Below are positions 27,401 to 36,060 of a stretch of DNA of 64,000 bases, in pieces. A program made the position numbers and the translations under genes. The DNA is from JBCDKH01 sp964388485. GTDB lineage: Bacteria > Planctomycetota > Phycisphaerae > Tepidisphaerales > Tepidisphaeraceae. The DNA lies in the NCBI GenBank assembly GCA_964388485.1, contig CAYMAS010000003.1:92486-156485 (forward strand), written 5' to 3'. The notes under the pieces were generated by a model. The model saw only the letters and a list, made by a program, of their open reading frames with translations, had not been told where the DNA came from and ran no database searches. The first letter of the stretch is position 1, and each line of letters opens with the position of its first letter.

Positions 27401-29440
27401 CTACGGCGTCCGATGATCGACCTCGATCACCTCGACGTCGGGCAACGCCTCGACGAAGTAACGGCCGTAACGACGCGTGAGGATTCGGCCGTCGAGGAGG
27501 ACGACGATGCCCTTGTCCGTGCCGCTGCGGATCAGGCGGCCGAAGCCTTGGCGAAGTTTAATGGCGGCCTCGGGGACGCTGTAGTCCATGAACCCGCTGC
27601 CGCCGGTTTGCTCGATGCGTTCGATGCGTGCCTGCTGCACCGGCTCGTCGGGCACGGCGAAGGGCAGCTTGTGCAGAATGACGTTCCGCAGCGTGTCACC
27701 ACGAACATCGACGCCTTGCCAGAAGCTGGCGGTGCCTAAGAGCACGCCGTCTTTCGTGTCGCGAAATTTATCGAGCAGCCGACGCCGGTGCCCGTCGCGG
27801 CCTTGGACGAGCAGGGGAAAGCCCAGATCGTTTTCGATTTGTTCGGCCGTCCAGTTCATCGCGCGGTGGCTGGTGAAGAGGACGAAGACGCCGCCGTTGG
27901 TGTGTCGGCACCAGTGGAGAATGCGGTCGGCGGCGAGGTCGTTGAAGCGGCGGTCGGTCGGTTCGGGCAGGCCGGTTTCGACGTAGAGCTTGCACTGCTG
28001 GCGATAGTTGAAGGGCGAGCCGAAGCGTTCGGTCCGGGTCGACTCCGGCAGGCCGAGGCGGCGGCGAACGTGCTCGAACCCGCCCGGACCGCCGCTTTCT
28101 CCGGTCGTCGCGAGCGTTGCGCTCGTCAGGACGCAGCCGGGCGTCTTGTCCCACAGGGCGAGCTTGAGGCCTTCGCCGACGTCGATCGGGCTGGCGTGCA
28201 GGCTCGCGCGGCGGGGCGTGCGGCCGGTCTCGTCGATCCAGTAGACCGCGTCGGGCATCGCCTGCTTGACGAAGGCGTCGATCGTCTGGCCGAGGACACG
28301 GACCTTGTCGGCTTGATGTTTCGTCTCCATCCGCGTCTCTAGCTTCTCGTCCTCAGGCGATTCTTCATCGACCTCGACGTCGCCGGCGAGGTCGGTCAGC
28401 CGCTTGCCGATTTCCTCGAGCTTGGGCGAGAGGTTGTCCTCGATGAACGAGTCCTGCCGGACGCGGCCGTTGCCTTTGCCGAAGCGGTCGCGCCAGGCGA
28501 GGACGCGGTCGAAGAACTCTTCGGTCGCACCCTGGGCATCGGCGACGAGGCCGACGAGATCGTTGACTCTTTCGGCATCGCCGCCGGCTTTGGCGAGGGT
28601 GGTGAGGAAGCCTTTGGTGCGTTTGACGTCGAAGAGCTGGCGTAGGGATCTTGCGACACCGCCTTCGCCGACACGGATGCCGAAGTGATTGGCGGCGGCG
28701 TCTTCGAGGGTGTGAGCTTCGTCGAAGACGACGTGGTCGTACTTGGGCAGGTACTGCACGCCGGCGAGTCGCAGGGCGAGGTCGCTGAAGAAGAGCGCGT
28801 GGTTGACGACGAGCAGGTTGCCCGTCTGCATGCGCCGCTTGGCGGCCTGCCAGTGGCAGACTTTGAAGAACTTGCACCGTTTGCCCATGCAGTTACCGGC
28901 CTCGGCGCGGGCGTGTTCCCAGACACGCATGTCCGGCAGGATCGGCAGGCCGCTGACGTCGCCATCGGTCGTCTCGATGGCCCACTCCTCGATCTCGCCC
29001 AGCGCGTCACGCTCCTGTTGGGAGTGGAAGAGCGACGACTGACGACGCGACGCGGCGTCGAGGCGACGCAGGCAGACGTAGTTGCCACGACCTTTGACGA
29101 GGACGGCGGTGAATTCGTCGCCGGTGGCGGCGCGGAGGAGCGGCACGTCCTTGTCGATGATCTGTTCCTGGAGCGCGATCGTGTGGGTGGAGACGACGAC
29201 GCGTTTCTTCCGCTGCGTCGCGGCTTCGATGGCGGGCAGGAGGTAGGCGAATGATTTGCCCACGCCGGTGCCGGCTTCGGCGACGAGGGTCCGGCCGTCG
29301 ACGAGCGCCTTCTCCACCGCTGCCGCCATTTCGATCTGCTGCGGCCGGGCTTCGAAGGAGTCTCCAAGACGCCGTGCCACGGCCCCACCCGGTGCAAGCC
29401 GGGCGGCGACGGAGGTCGTGGATGTGGCGTCGTCTGACAC
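27401..29440 (-). CDS. DinG/XPD-like ATP-dependent DNA helicase with iron-sulfur cysteines
   Basis: A 679-residue superfamily 2 helicase. Walker A is AEAGTGVGKSFAYLLPA, followed by STHTIALQEQI. An iron-sulfur segment has four cysteines (NYVCLRRL, then NCMGKRCKFFKVCHW). The DEAH box is VVFDEAHTLEDAA. The C-terminal half has FTSHRAMNW, LGTASFWQGVDVRGDTLRNV and the arginine-finger motif RQGFGRLIRSGTDKG. It unwinds 5'-3' D-loops, R-loops or G-quadruplexes in the characterised family members. Length is typical. Confidence 0.94.
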   Translation of the reverse strand: MSDDATSTTSVAARLAPGGAVARRLGDSFEARPQQIEMAAAVEKALVDGRTLVAEAGTGVGKSFAYLLPAIEAATQRKKRVVVSTHTIALQEQIIDKDVPLLRAATGDEFTAVLVKGRGNYVCLRRLDAASRRQSSLFHSQQERDALGEIEEWAIETTDGDVSGLPILPDMRVWEHARAEAGNCMGKRCKFFKVCHWQAAKRRMQTGNLLVVNHALFFSDLALRLAGVQYLPKYDHVVFDEAHTLEDAAANHFGIRVGEGGVARSLRQLFDVKRTKGFLTTLAKAGGDAERVNDLVGLVADAQGATEEFFDRVLAWRDRFGKGNGRVRQDSFIEDNLSPKLEEIGKRLTDLAGDVEVDEESPEDEKLETRMETKHQADKVRVLGQTIDAFVKQAMPDAVYWIDETGRTPRRASLHASPIDVGEGLKLALWDKTPGCVLTSATLATTGESGGPGGFEHVRRRLGLPESTRTERFGSPFNYRQQCKLYVETGLPEPTDRRFNDLAADRILHWCRHTNGGVFVLFTSHRAMNWTAEQIENDLGFPLLVQGRDGHRRRLLDKFRDTKDGVLLGTASFWQGVDVRGDTLRNVILHKLPFAVPDEPVQQARIERIEQTGGSGFMDYSVPEAAIKLRQGFGRLIRSGTDKGIVVLLDGRILTRRYGRYFVEALPDVEVIEVDHRTP

Positions 29441-29480
29441 GGCCGCGAGTGTACGGACGGCAACCTTCTTTCAGAAGACG

Positions 29481-29744
29481 TCAAGCCTGCTTGATGAGCT
29501 TGTCGTAGTCGTCGTGCGACCCGATCCAGAACCACACGAACGTGCCGTCCGACCGGCGACGGGCCAAGGCTCGAACGTTCAGCGTCACTCGGGCCGACCA
29601 CCCGCCCGGGATCGGTTTGAAGTGCAGCGACGGGTGCCGCGGGTTCAGCGAGAGCAGGGCAAATTGTCGATCGGCGGTGCGGCGCACTTCGGGCGGAAAC
29701 AATCTATAGAGTCGCCAGAAAGAAGCAGTTGCAAGGTGACGCAC
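29481..29744 (-). CDS. RelE/ParE-family toxin
   Basis: An 87-residue protein starting at GTG 29744, one base after the antitoxin stop. The family fold is visible: an N-terminal helix pair (FWRLYRLFPPEVRRTADRQF), LHFKPIPGGWSARVTLNVRA, and the C-terminal FVWFWIGSHDDYDKLI, which is typical of RelE/ParE/HigB-like toxins. Most such toxins cleave ribosome-bound mRNA; some poison gyrase. The upstream partner gene supports a type II toxin-antitoxin module. Confidence 0.82.
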   Translation of the reverse strand: MRHLATASFWRLYRLFPPEVRRTADRQFALLSLNPRHPSLHFKPIPGGWSARVTLNVRALARRRSDGTFVWFWIGSHDDYDKLIKQA

Positions 29745-29745
29745 G

Positions 29746-30036
29746 TCAGGAAGCTTTGCGTCGTGTCCTGTTCGTCAGCACGTCAGCGGCTGCAAGCTCC
29801 TCCTCCGTCGGCGATGGATTCTCCGCCGTCTCGCAACCCGGCAAGGGGAAGCCTCCAACAGCCTCAGTCTCTTCCATCGCCTTGTTGACAAGCTCGTCGA
29901 GCCGACCGGCCCCGGCATCGTTACGAATCTGCCAGTCCCATGCATCGTCTTCGAGCGTGTTCATCCAGAAGCGCAAGTCCGACAATGCGGCTGCATCGAG
30001 CTCCTGGATTCTCACCTTAAGTTCTTCGACAGTCAT
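29746..30036 (-). CDS. Putative antitoxin of the RelE/ParE pair
   Basis: A 96-residue acidic protein (MTVEELKVRIQELDAAALSD) immediately upstream of the toxin with one base between stop and start. The N-terminus is helical and contains DAWDWQIRNDAGAGRLDELV, a pattern seen in antitoxins paired with this toxin branch. There is no classical ribbon-helix-helix or HTH motif that I can point to. It ends with a basic NRTRRKAS tail. It lies 9 bases downstream of copA's stop on the same strand's other side. Confidence 0.75.
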   Translation of the reverse strand: MTVEELKVRIQELDAAALSDLRFWMNTLEDDAWDWQIRNDAGAGRLDELVNKAMEETEAVGGFPLPGCETAENPSPTEEELAAADVLTNRTRRKAS

Positions 30037-30045
30037 GCTCCCACT

Positions 30046-32457
30046 CTACCCGATCTTTGCCCGCTTGAGACGCAACGCGTTGCCCAAAACGCTCACGTCG
30101 CTCAACGCCATTGCCCCCGCGGCGATGGCGGGATTGAGCAAGCCAGCGGCGGCGATCGGGATCGCGACCACGTTGTAGATGAAGGCCAGAAACAGGTTCT
30201 GCTTCACGACCCGCATCGTCGAGCGGCTCAGGCCTAGCGCGGTCGGCACATCGCTCAACCGGTCGCCGACGAGGACGATGTGACCCGCTTCCTTGGCCGC
30301 GTCAGTGCCACCGCTAAGGGCGATGCCGACGTCCGCGGCGGCCAGGGCGGGCGCGTCGTTGACGCCGTCGCCGACCATCGCGACCCGTTTGCCTTCGTCT
30401 CGAAGCCGCTGGATCACCGCCTGCTTCTCACCGGGACGCACGTCGGCGTGCACCGTGTCGATGCCGAGCGACTCGCCGACGGCCTCGCCCGTGACGCGGC
30501 GGTCGCCGGTCAGGAGCTGCAGGTCGAGGCCGCGATGCTGCAACTCCCGAACTACCGCCGCGGCCTCCGGGCGAAGCTCGTCCTGTAGCTCGATGTAGCC
30601 GACGATGACCTTCCCAAGGCCGACGAACGCGAGCGTGCCGGCAGACTGGTGCGGCTGGAAGTCGTCACCCGGCTTGGCGTTACCGTAGATCGCGAGCATC
30701 GATGCCAGGTCCGCATCATCACGTGGCGTCTGATCGAGCTGCGAGTCGACGAACCGGCGACTTCCGATGACGACGCGCTGACCATCGACTCGACCTTCCA
30801 CGCCGAGGCCCGGATGACTCTTGAAGTCGCTGACGTGCGTGAGCTGGAGGTCCGCGTCCTTGGCAGCCTGCACGACCGCTTGCCCCAGCGGGTGCTCACT
30901 CGCTTGCTCCACGGAGGCGGCGAGCCGAAGCAGGTCGTCGCTCCCAACGGCTTCGGGCATCGCGGGAGCGACCGTCATCACACGCGGCTTGCCCGTGGTC
31001 AAGGTGCCGGTTTTGTCGAAGACGATCGTGTCGATCTTCGCAGCGTTCTGGATGGCGTCGATGTCGCGGAGCAGGATGCCACGTCGTGCGCCGCGTCCGG
31101 TGCCGACCATGATCGCCGCAGGCACGGCCAAGCCCAACGCACAAGGGCAGGCGATGATGAGCACGCTGCACGTCGCACGGGCGGCGTCACCCCAGACCTG
31201 CGGCGTCGGCTTGTCGCTCGTGAAGCCGGTGATCAACCAGATTGCTGCCGTCAAAGTCGCGATGCCGAGCACCGCCGGGACGAAGATCGCGCTGATGCGA
31301 TCCGCCAGCCGCTGCACTGGCGGCCGCGACGCCTGGGCCGTCTCGACCATGCGGACGATGCCCGCCAAGGTCGAGTCGGCCCCGGTGGCGGTGACGCGAA
31401 CGACGAGCGAGCCCTCCTTGTTCACGCTACCGCCGACCACGGGGTCGCCCGGCTGCTTGGCGACGGGCATCGGCTCGCCGGTCAGCATCGACTCGTCGAT
31501 GCCGCCTCGCCCGGACTCCACCGTGCCGTCCGCGGGCACCTTCGTCGCCGGCTTGATGACGACCCGATCGCCGACGCGGAGCAGGCTCGCGGGCACCTCT
31601 TCGGGTTCCAACGGTGCGACTTCGGGTTCCGACGGTGCGACTTCGGGTTCCGACGGTGCGACTTCTGGTTCCGACGGAGCATCACGGACACCCAGAGCGA
31701 TGCTCCGCTTCGCCGGTCGCTTCGTCGCCTCGGCCTGCGGGGGCAGCCTCAACGCCGTCGGCGGGGCGAGGTCGAGCAGGGCGTGGATCGCGTCGCCGGT
31801 CTTGTCGCGTGCGCGGGCTTCGAGCCAGTGGCCCAGTGAGATGAGCGTGAAGAGTGCGGCCGATTCGGCGAAGTAGAGGTCCGCCAGTGGCCAGTCGAGC
31901 ACGAGGTGGCCCAGCAGGGCGACCGTCGAGTAGAAAAACGCCGTCCCGCCGCCGAGCGAGATGAGCGTGTCCATGTTCGTCGTCCCCCGCCTCAACGCCC
32001 GCCACGCGCTGGCGAAGAATGCCCGTCCGATGACCAGCAGCACCAGCGTCCCCGCCACGACGCCGACCCACGTCATCCACGTCAGGCCATGGTGCTCGCC
32101 GCCGAACAGCATGCCGCCCCAGTGCAGCGACTCGGCGGGAACCCACAGGCACAGGCCGAAGATCGCCCGGCGCTTCCACGCTTCGGCATCGAGCCGACTT
32201 TGGTTGCGTCGCTCGCTCGACGCCTTGGCCCGGTCCAGGAGCGACGCGTCGCCTTCGACGACCTTTGCCGGGAAGCCGGCCTCGCTGATGGCATCAGCCA
32301 CGTCCGTGATGTTGCCGCCGAGCCCGATATCGACGACTGCTCGCCCGTTCGCCAGGTCGACGTGGATGTCCCGCAGGCCCGGCACCGACCGCGCCGCCCG
32401 ATCCACATTGGCGACGCAGCTGGCACAGTGCATCTTGTCGACGAGCAGGGCAGCCAT
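30046..32457 (-). CDS. copA: Copper-translocating P1B-type ATPase
   Basis: An 803-residue pump. One N-terminal heavy-metal domain has MHCASC at about residue 9. Eight transmembrane segments include the CPC motif (IIACPCALGLAVPAA). Other motifs are SMLTGEPMPV (TGE), FDKTGTLTTGK (phosphorylated Asp), ASEHPLGQAVVQAA (HP) and GDGVNDAPALAAADVGIAL. CPC plus HP fits Cu+ export. The actuator domain holds an unusual proline/glutamate insertion of about 28 residues encoded by a 21-bp minisatellite (about residues 259-286). The start is ATG 32457. It is divergent from a small membrane gene. Confidence 0.96.
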   Translation of the reverse strand: MAALLVDKMHCASCVANVDRAARSVPGLRDIHVDLANGRAVVDIGLGGNITDVADAISEAGFPAKVVEGDASLLDRAKASSERRNQSRLDAEAWKRRAIFGLCLWVPAESLHWGGMLFGGEHHGLTWMTWVGVVAGTLVLLVIGRAFFASAWRALRRGTTNMDTLISLGGGTAFFYSTVALLGHLVLDWPLADLYFAESAALFTLISLGHWLEARARDKTGDAIHALLDLAPPTALRLPPQAEATKRPAKRSIALGVRDAPSEPEVAPSEPEVAPSEPEVAPLEPEEVPASLLRVGDRVVIKPATKVPADGTVESGRGGIDESMLTGEPMPVAKQPGDPVVGGSVNKEGSLVVRVTATGADSTLAGIVRMVETAQASRPPVQRLADRISAIFVPAVLGIATLTAAIWLITGFTSDKPTPQVWGDAARATCSVLIIACPCALGLAVPAAIMVGTGRGARRGILLRDIDAIQNAAKIDTIVFDKTGTLTTGKPRVMTVAPAMPEAVGSDDLLRLAASVEQASEHPLGQAVVQAAKDADLQLTHVSDFKSHPGLGVEGRVDGQRVVIGSRRFVDSQLDQTPRDDADLASMLAIYGNAKPGDDFQPHQSAGTLAFVGLGKVIVGYIELQDELRPEAAAVVRELQHRGLDLQLLTGDRRVTGEAVGESLGIDTVHADVRPGEKQAVIQRLRDEGKRVAMVGDGVNDAPALAAADVGIALSGGTDAAKEAGHIVLVGDRLSDVPTALGLSRSTMRVVKQNLFLAFIYNVVAIPIAAAGLLNPAIAAGAMALSDVSVLGNALRLKRAKIG
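31600..31683. repeat. 21-bp minisatellite inside copA (four units)
   Basis: Four tandem units of about TTCGGGTTCCGACGGTGCGA+C occupy 31600-31620, 31621-31641, 31642-31662 and 31663-31683. The middle two are identical and the outer two have one to four changes. On the coding strand each unit gives the heptad PSEPEVA, so unit number can change without shifting the frame. Confidence 0.92.
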
Positions 32458-32496
32458 GTCGAGTCATACGCCGTTGCCTGGCCATACGCTCGCCGC

Positions 32497-32934
32497 ATGG
32501 ACAAGCCGCCCAATCGGAGCGCGGTCTGCTGGGTCGTCACCGGCGCGCTCCTCCTGACGCCGCTCTTTGCCGTCTTCGACTTCGGGTTCGGCGACAACAT
32601 CCGATCGCCGGGACTCGAGATTCTCGGCGCGGGTTGGGGGTGGAAGATCGTCTACTACCTCGGCATGACGGGTCTGGGCGTGCTTGCTCTATGGCTCCCG
32701 AAGGCGGCCCCGCCGATCGGGGCGTTGGAAGCGGGGATCAACATTCTGGTCTGCGTCCTGGCGGTGATCCTGCCTTACCGGGCGATTCTCGACAGTGCCT
32801 ACACCGGCGAGCCGTTGACGCCGCCGGAGATTCCGATCACGGCCTTGTTCTTCTCGGGCCTGATCGCGACGCTCTCGGTGACGTCCCTGCCAGGCACCGG
32901 CTTCTTTGGCAGGCCGAAGGGGCAGGTCTTCTGA
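32497..32934 (+). CDS. Unknown small membrane protein
   Basis: A 145-residue protein with four hydrophobic segments (about 10-27, 46-64, 75-93 and 112-131). ATG 32497 (MDKPPNRSAVCWVVTGALLL) was chosen; a longer frame runs antisense through copA and is not credible. The sequence contains ILGAGWGWKIVYYLGM. I do not recognise a family. It is divergently transcribed from copA with 39 bases between starts, so it may share regulation with it. Confidence 0.75.
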   Translation: MDKPPNRSAVCWVVTGALLLTPLFAVFDFGFGDNIRSPGLEILGAGWGWKIVYYLGMTGLGVLALWLPKAAPPIGALEAGINILVCVLAVILPYRAILDSAYTGEPLTPPEIPITALFFSGLIATLSVTSLPGTGFFGRPKGQVF

Positions 32935-32989
32935 GGGTTCTCGATGGTAGCGCCCGCCGACCTCGCATTGTTGAATCAGGCAGGCGCTT

Positions 32990-33078
32990 CGTCATCCTGA
33001 GCGAGCGAAGCGAGTCGACGGAGCTTGTATCAGGATTGCCAGATCAGGCGGGGTCCCTCGGCTGCGCTCGGGATGACG
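32990..33078. repeat. Short interspersed inverted-repeat element (GTCATCC type)
   Basis: The left end CGTCATCCTGAGCGAGCGA and the inverse of the right end CCGTCATCCCGAGCGCAGCC face each other across about 50 bp with no ORF. Fragments of the same sequence recur at about 47075-47090, 49555-49575 and 63950-63967. This is a widely scattered type of non-coding repeat in GC-rich bacteria. Confidence 0.7.
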
Positions 33079-33111
33079 GAAGAAGCAGCAGAGAGCGGCT
33101 GACAATGCTCG

Positions 33112-33378
33112 CTATCCGTTGTCTTCGAAGTATTTCGCGTTCTTCTCGATGAAGTCGCTCCACTCGGCGGGCAGGTCTTCCTGGGGAAAGATGGCCTGGA
33201 CCGGGCACTCGTCGACGCAGAGGCCGCAGTCGATGCAGACGTCGGGGTCGATGTAGAGCTGCTCGGCGGTCTCGTGGTTGTCGGCCTCGGTGAGGGGGTG
33301 GATGCAGTCGACGGGACAGACTTCGACGCAGCTGGTGTCCTTGGTGCCGATGCAGGGCTGGGCGATCACATGGGCCAT
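33112..33378 (-). CDS. Ferredoxin, two-cluster (7Fe/8Fe) type
   Basis: An 88-residue ferredoxin. The first cluster region is CIGTKDTSCVEVCPVDCIHP and the second is CIDCGLCVDECPVQAIFP, giving eight cysteines. Spacing in the first motif (Cys-x7-Cys-x3-Cys-x3-Cys) fits the FdxA-like [3Fe-4S]/[4Fe-4S] type. The acidic C-terminus (WSDFIEKNAKYFED) is typical. ATG 33378 starts at MAHVIAQPC; longer frames lack coding character. It is an electron carrier; the partner is unknown. It is divergent from rpoN. Confidence 0.93.
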   Translation of the reverse strand: MAHVIAQPCIGTKDTSCVEVCPVDCIHPLTEADNHETAEQLYIDPDVCIDCGLCVDECPVQAIFPQEDLPAEWSDFIEKNAKYFEDNG

Positions 33379-33577
33379 GGTCTGTTCTAGGTCGGACAGG
33401 AGGCGTCTGACGGCTGCAACGGGGATGAAATGTGATTTGTTACCGGACGCGGCTTGAAATTCACATCCCGACCTCTTTGCCCGTTCCCCGATGGTCGAGA
33501 CCTGATACTGTGCGGCAGCAAACGTCGTACCGTCAGGGCGACTCCACCCGCAAGAGAGAAAGGCGAAGTCGAGATTT

Positions 33578-35284
33578 ATGTGTTCGATGCAGTTAACCCA
33601 GTCGACCAACATGCGAATGGAGCAGCGGCAGCTGCTGACGCCTCGCATGATCCAGTCGATGGAGATCCTGCAGATGCCGCTGACGGCTCTCGAAGAGCGG
33701 ATCGATCAGGAACTCGAGAAGAACCCCGTCCTCGAAGTCGCTGAAGTTCGCGCAGATCGCGACGAGCTGCCCGACCACGACGAGGCGGTGCGGGAAGAGA
33801 ATCAGACCCTCGAGATCAACGATTCCAACGAAGCCTCCGCCGACGACTTCGCCCGGCTCGATCGCATCAGCGACTACCTCGAAAACGAGGAGTACAGCAG
33901 CAGCTACGACCGCTACGGCGGCGACCAGGGGCCGAGCATCTCCAGCTACGCCGGCGAACGCGATGCCAAGCTCGACGCGATGAACAACACCGCCGCCCGT
34001 GGCGGATCGCTCGACGAGCACCTTCTGGCCCAGTGGACGCTCACCGACTACTGCGACGATCACGACGCCTCAGCCGACGCCATCTGCCAGGCCGGCAAGC
34101 TCATCATCGGGCACCTCGACGACCGCGGCTACCTGCCGGCACCGTTGGCTGAGATCCGTCGCGACACGCTCGACCGCGGCCGCAGTAACGAGGTGCCGTC
34201 GATGGAAGCGCTGGAGAAGGCCCACGCGCTCATCCGCCGCCACCTCGAACCCGCCGGTGTCGGCGCGACGGATTTGCAGGACTGTCTCCTGCTCCAACTC
34301 GATGCCCTCGAACGCGATGACGAACTCGCCGAGGGACACGACTTCGACCTCGAGCGACAACTCATCACCAAGCACCTCAAGGACCTCGAACAGAACCGCT
34401 ACCCACAAATCAGCAAAAAGACCGGCCGCGACATCGACACGCTCAAAGCCGCCGTCAAACGCCTTGGCCGGCTCCACCCGCACCCCGGCAAGCTCGTCAC
34501 GCCCGACGAAGCACCACCCATCACCCCCGACGCCACCATCCGCTGGGACGAGGACTTCAACGACTACACCGTCACCATGGCCCGTGACCCGGCGCCGGAC
34601 CTGCAGATCCGTGCGCTCTACAAAAAGCTCCTCCGCCAAAGCCGCGGCGCTGCCGAAGCCCGCAACGGCAACGGCTCGATGAACGGCGACGACGAAGCCC
34701 TCGACCACGGCTCCGACAACGACATCGACCACGGGGCCGACCGCTTCAACGGCACCACCAGCAAGTCGCCCACCGATAAGACGCAGCGTAAAGAACTCCG
34801 CGAGTTCCTAGGCAACAACGTCCGCAACGCCAAGTGGCTCATCGAATCCATCGAGCAGCGTCGCGGCACGATCGAGCGGGTCATCCGCAAGGTCCTTGAG
34901 CACCAACGCGAGTTCTTCGACAAGGGACCCGAGCACCTCAAGCCGCTGCCGATGATCGGGGTGGCCGAGGAGTTGGGCATCCATGTGGCCACCGTCAGCC
35001 GGGCCGTGAGCGAAAAGTGGATCGACACGCCGCGTGGCCTCTTCCCGCTGCGACGCTTCTTCTCCGGCGGCACGACGACCGAAGACGGCGAGGACATGAG
35101 CTGGGACGCGGTGAAGGAGAAGCTCCGTGCGATCATCGAACGCGAGGACAAGAGCCAACCGCTCAACGACGATCAGATCGTCGAAAAGCTCGACGAGCAG
35201 GGTATCGAACTCGCCCGCCGGACCGTGGCCAAGTACCGCAAGCTGCTGGGCATTCCCACCGCCCGGCAGCGCCGGGAGTACTGA
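33578..35284 (+). CDS. rpoN: RNA polymerase sigma-54 factor
   Basis: A 568-residue protein. The N-terminal activator-interacting region is Gln/Leu-rich (MRMEQRQLLTPRMIQSMEIL). An acidic region II is longer than usual and includes about 130 residues of Asp/Glu-rich sequence. The core-binding domain follows. The C-terminal part has the HTH (EELGIHVATVSRAVSEKWI, then PRGLFPLRRFF) and the RpoN box ARRTVAKYRKLL. A second acidic insertion (about 365-400, DHGSDNDIDHGADRF) interrupts the core-binding part. It directs transcription at -24/-12 promoters with enhancer-binding ATPases. ATG 33578 or 33587 may be used. Confidence 0.97.
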   Translation: MCSMQLTQSTNMRMEQRQLLTPRMIQSMEILQMPLTALEERIDQELEKNPVLEVAEVRADRDELPDHDEAVREENQTLEINDSNEASADDFARLDRISDYLENEEYSSSYDRYGGDQGPSISSYAGERDAKLDAMNNTAARGGSLDEHLLAQWTLTDYCDDHDASADAICQAGKLIIGHLDDRGYLPAPLAEIRRDTLDRGRSNEVPSMEALEKAHALIRRHLEPAGVGATDLQDCLLLQLDALERDDELAEGHDFDLERQLITKHLKDLEQNRYPQISKKTGRDIDTLKAAVKRLGRLHPHPGKLVTPDEAPPITPDATIRWDEDFNDYTVTMARDPAPDLQIRALYKKLLRQSRGAAEARNGNGSMNGDDEALDHGSDNDIDHGADRFNGTTSKSPTDKTQRKELREFLGNNVRNAKWLIESIEQRRGTIERVIRKVLEHQREFFDKGPEHLKPLPMIGVAEELGIHVATVSRAVSEKWIDTPRGLFPLRRFFSGGTTTEDGEDMSWDAVKEKLRAIIEREDKSQPLNDDQIVEKLDEQGIELARRTVAKYRKLLGIPTARQRREY

Positions 35285-35331
35285 CGCGTTACTCGTCTTG
35301 TGTGCGACACCCAGGTATGGGTGCGAGACTT

Positions 35332-35359
35332 CGCCGCAAGGGGCTTTCTTCCTGCGGCG
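35332..35359 (+). terminator. Possible stem-loop after rpoN
   Basis: CGCCGCA at 35332-35338 pairs with TGCGGCG at 35353-35359 across a 14-base loop. A smaller CACCCA-GGTA-TGGGTG hairpin lies just before it. No T-run follows, so a rho-independent terminator is uncertain. Confidence 0.35.
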
Positions 35360-35415
35360 CTCAGCTTAGGTTGTAAAGTAGTCGATGCGTCCGCCAGGTG
35401 ACGCACGCCTTCTCC

Positions 35416-36060
35416 ATGACGGATCCGGCCACATCCTCGGGCAATACCGTGTCCCGCCGCGCCAAGATGCTCGTCCTCGTCTGGGTCGGCATTCTCGGCT
35501 TCGGGCACATGATCACGACGTGGTACGAGGGTGAGTTCTGGCCCTTTAGCCGGTACACGCTCTACACCAAGCTCTACGAGAGCAAGCCCTTCGAGGAGCC
35601 CATGCTGTACGGCGTCCTCAGCGACGGGACGGAGATCCGCCTCGATTCGACCTACTTCCCCCCGCTGGACCGCGGACGGTACCGAAGGGCGCTCTACAAG
35701 GTCTTTGAGCAAAACCGTCATGTCACACCCAATCCCGTTGCTCTCGAAGCGTGGCTGGACCTCTATCACGGCAAGGCACAGCAAGGCCGACACGACGGAC
35801 CGGAACTGATCGGGATGCGGCTGTACAAGGAACGTCGCTTCGTCTCCGCCAACGCCGAGACGCGTCTGGGCCCGCCCAATGAGCGGGAGCTTCGCGGCCA
35901 GTATTTCGTCGACCAGGTGTTCGACATCCCGCCGGACGTCCTGCGTCGCGGCAGGGGCTGGGACGCTGATGGCCGAACTTGGATCGGCCGCCAGGAGTGG
36001 GATCGACGCTTCGGCGACGCGATGGCACCGACGACTCGACCACGGGAGGATCAGCCGTGA
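35416..36060 (+). CDS. Unknown signal-anchored protein, first gene of the HTTM/DCC1 operon
   Basis: A 214-residue protein with one N-terminal hydrophobic segment at about 20-38 (MLVLVWVGILGFGHMITTWY), and the rest exported. It contains WPFSRYTLYTKLYESKPFEEP and a C-terminal DRRFGDAM. ATG 35416 was chosen; an in-frame GTG at 35398 is possible. The stop overlaps the next gene's GTG by four bases, so it belongs with the HTTM gene. I do not know its function. The position suggests it supports the HTTM enzyme or transporter. Confidence 0.75.
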   Translation: MTDPATSSGNTVSRRAKMLVLVWVGILGFGHMITTWYEGEFWPFSRYTLYTKLYESKPFEEPMLYGVLSDGTEIRLDSTYFPPLDRGRYRRALYKVFEQNRHVTPNPVALEAWLDLYHGKAQQGRHDGPELIGMRLYKERRFVSANAETRLGPPNERELRGQYFVDQVFDIPPDVLRRGRGWDADGRTWIGRQEWDRRFGDAMAPTTRPREDQP

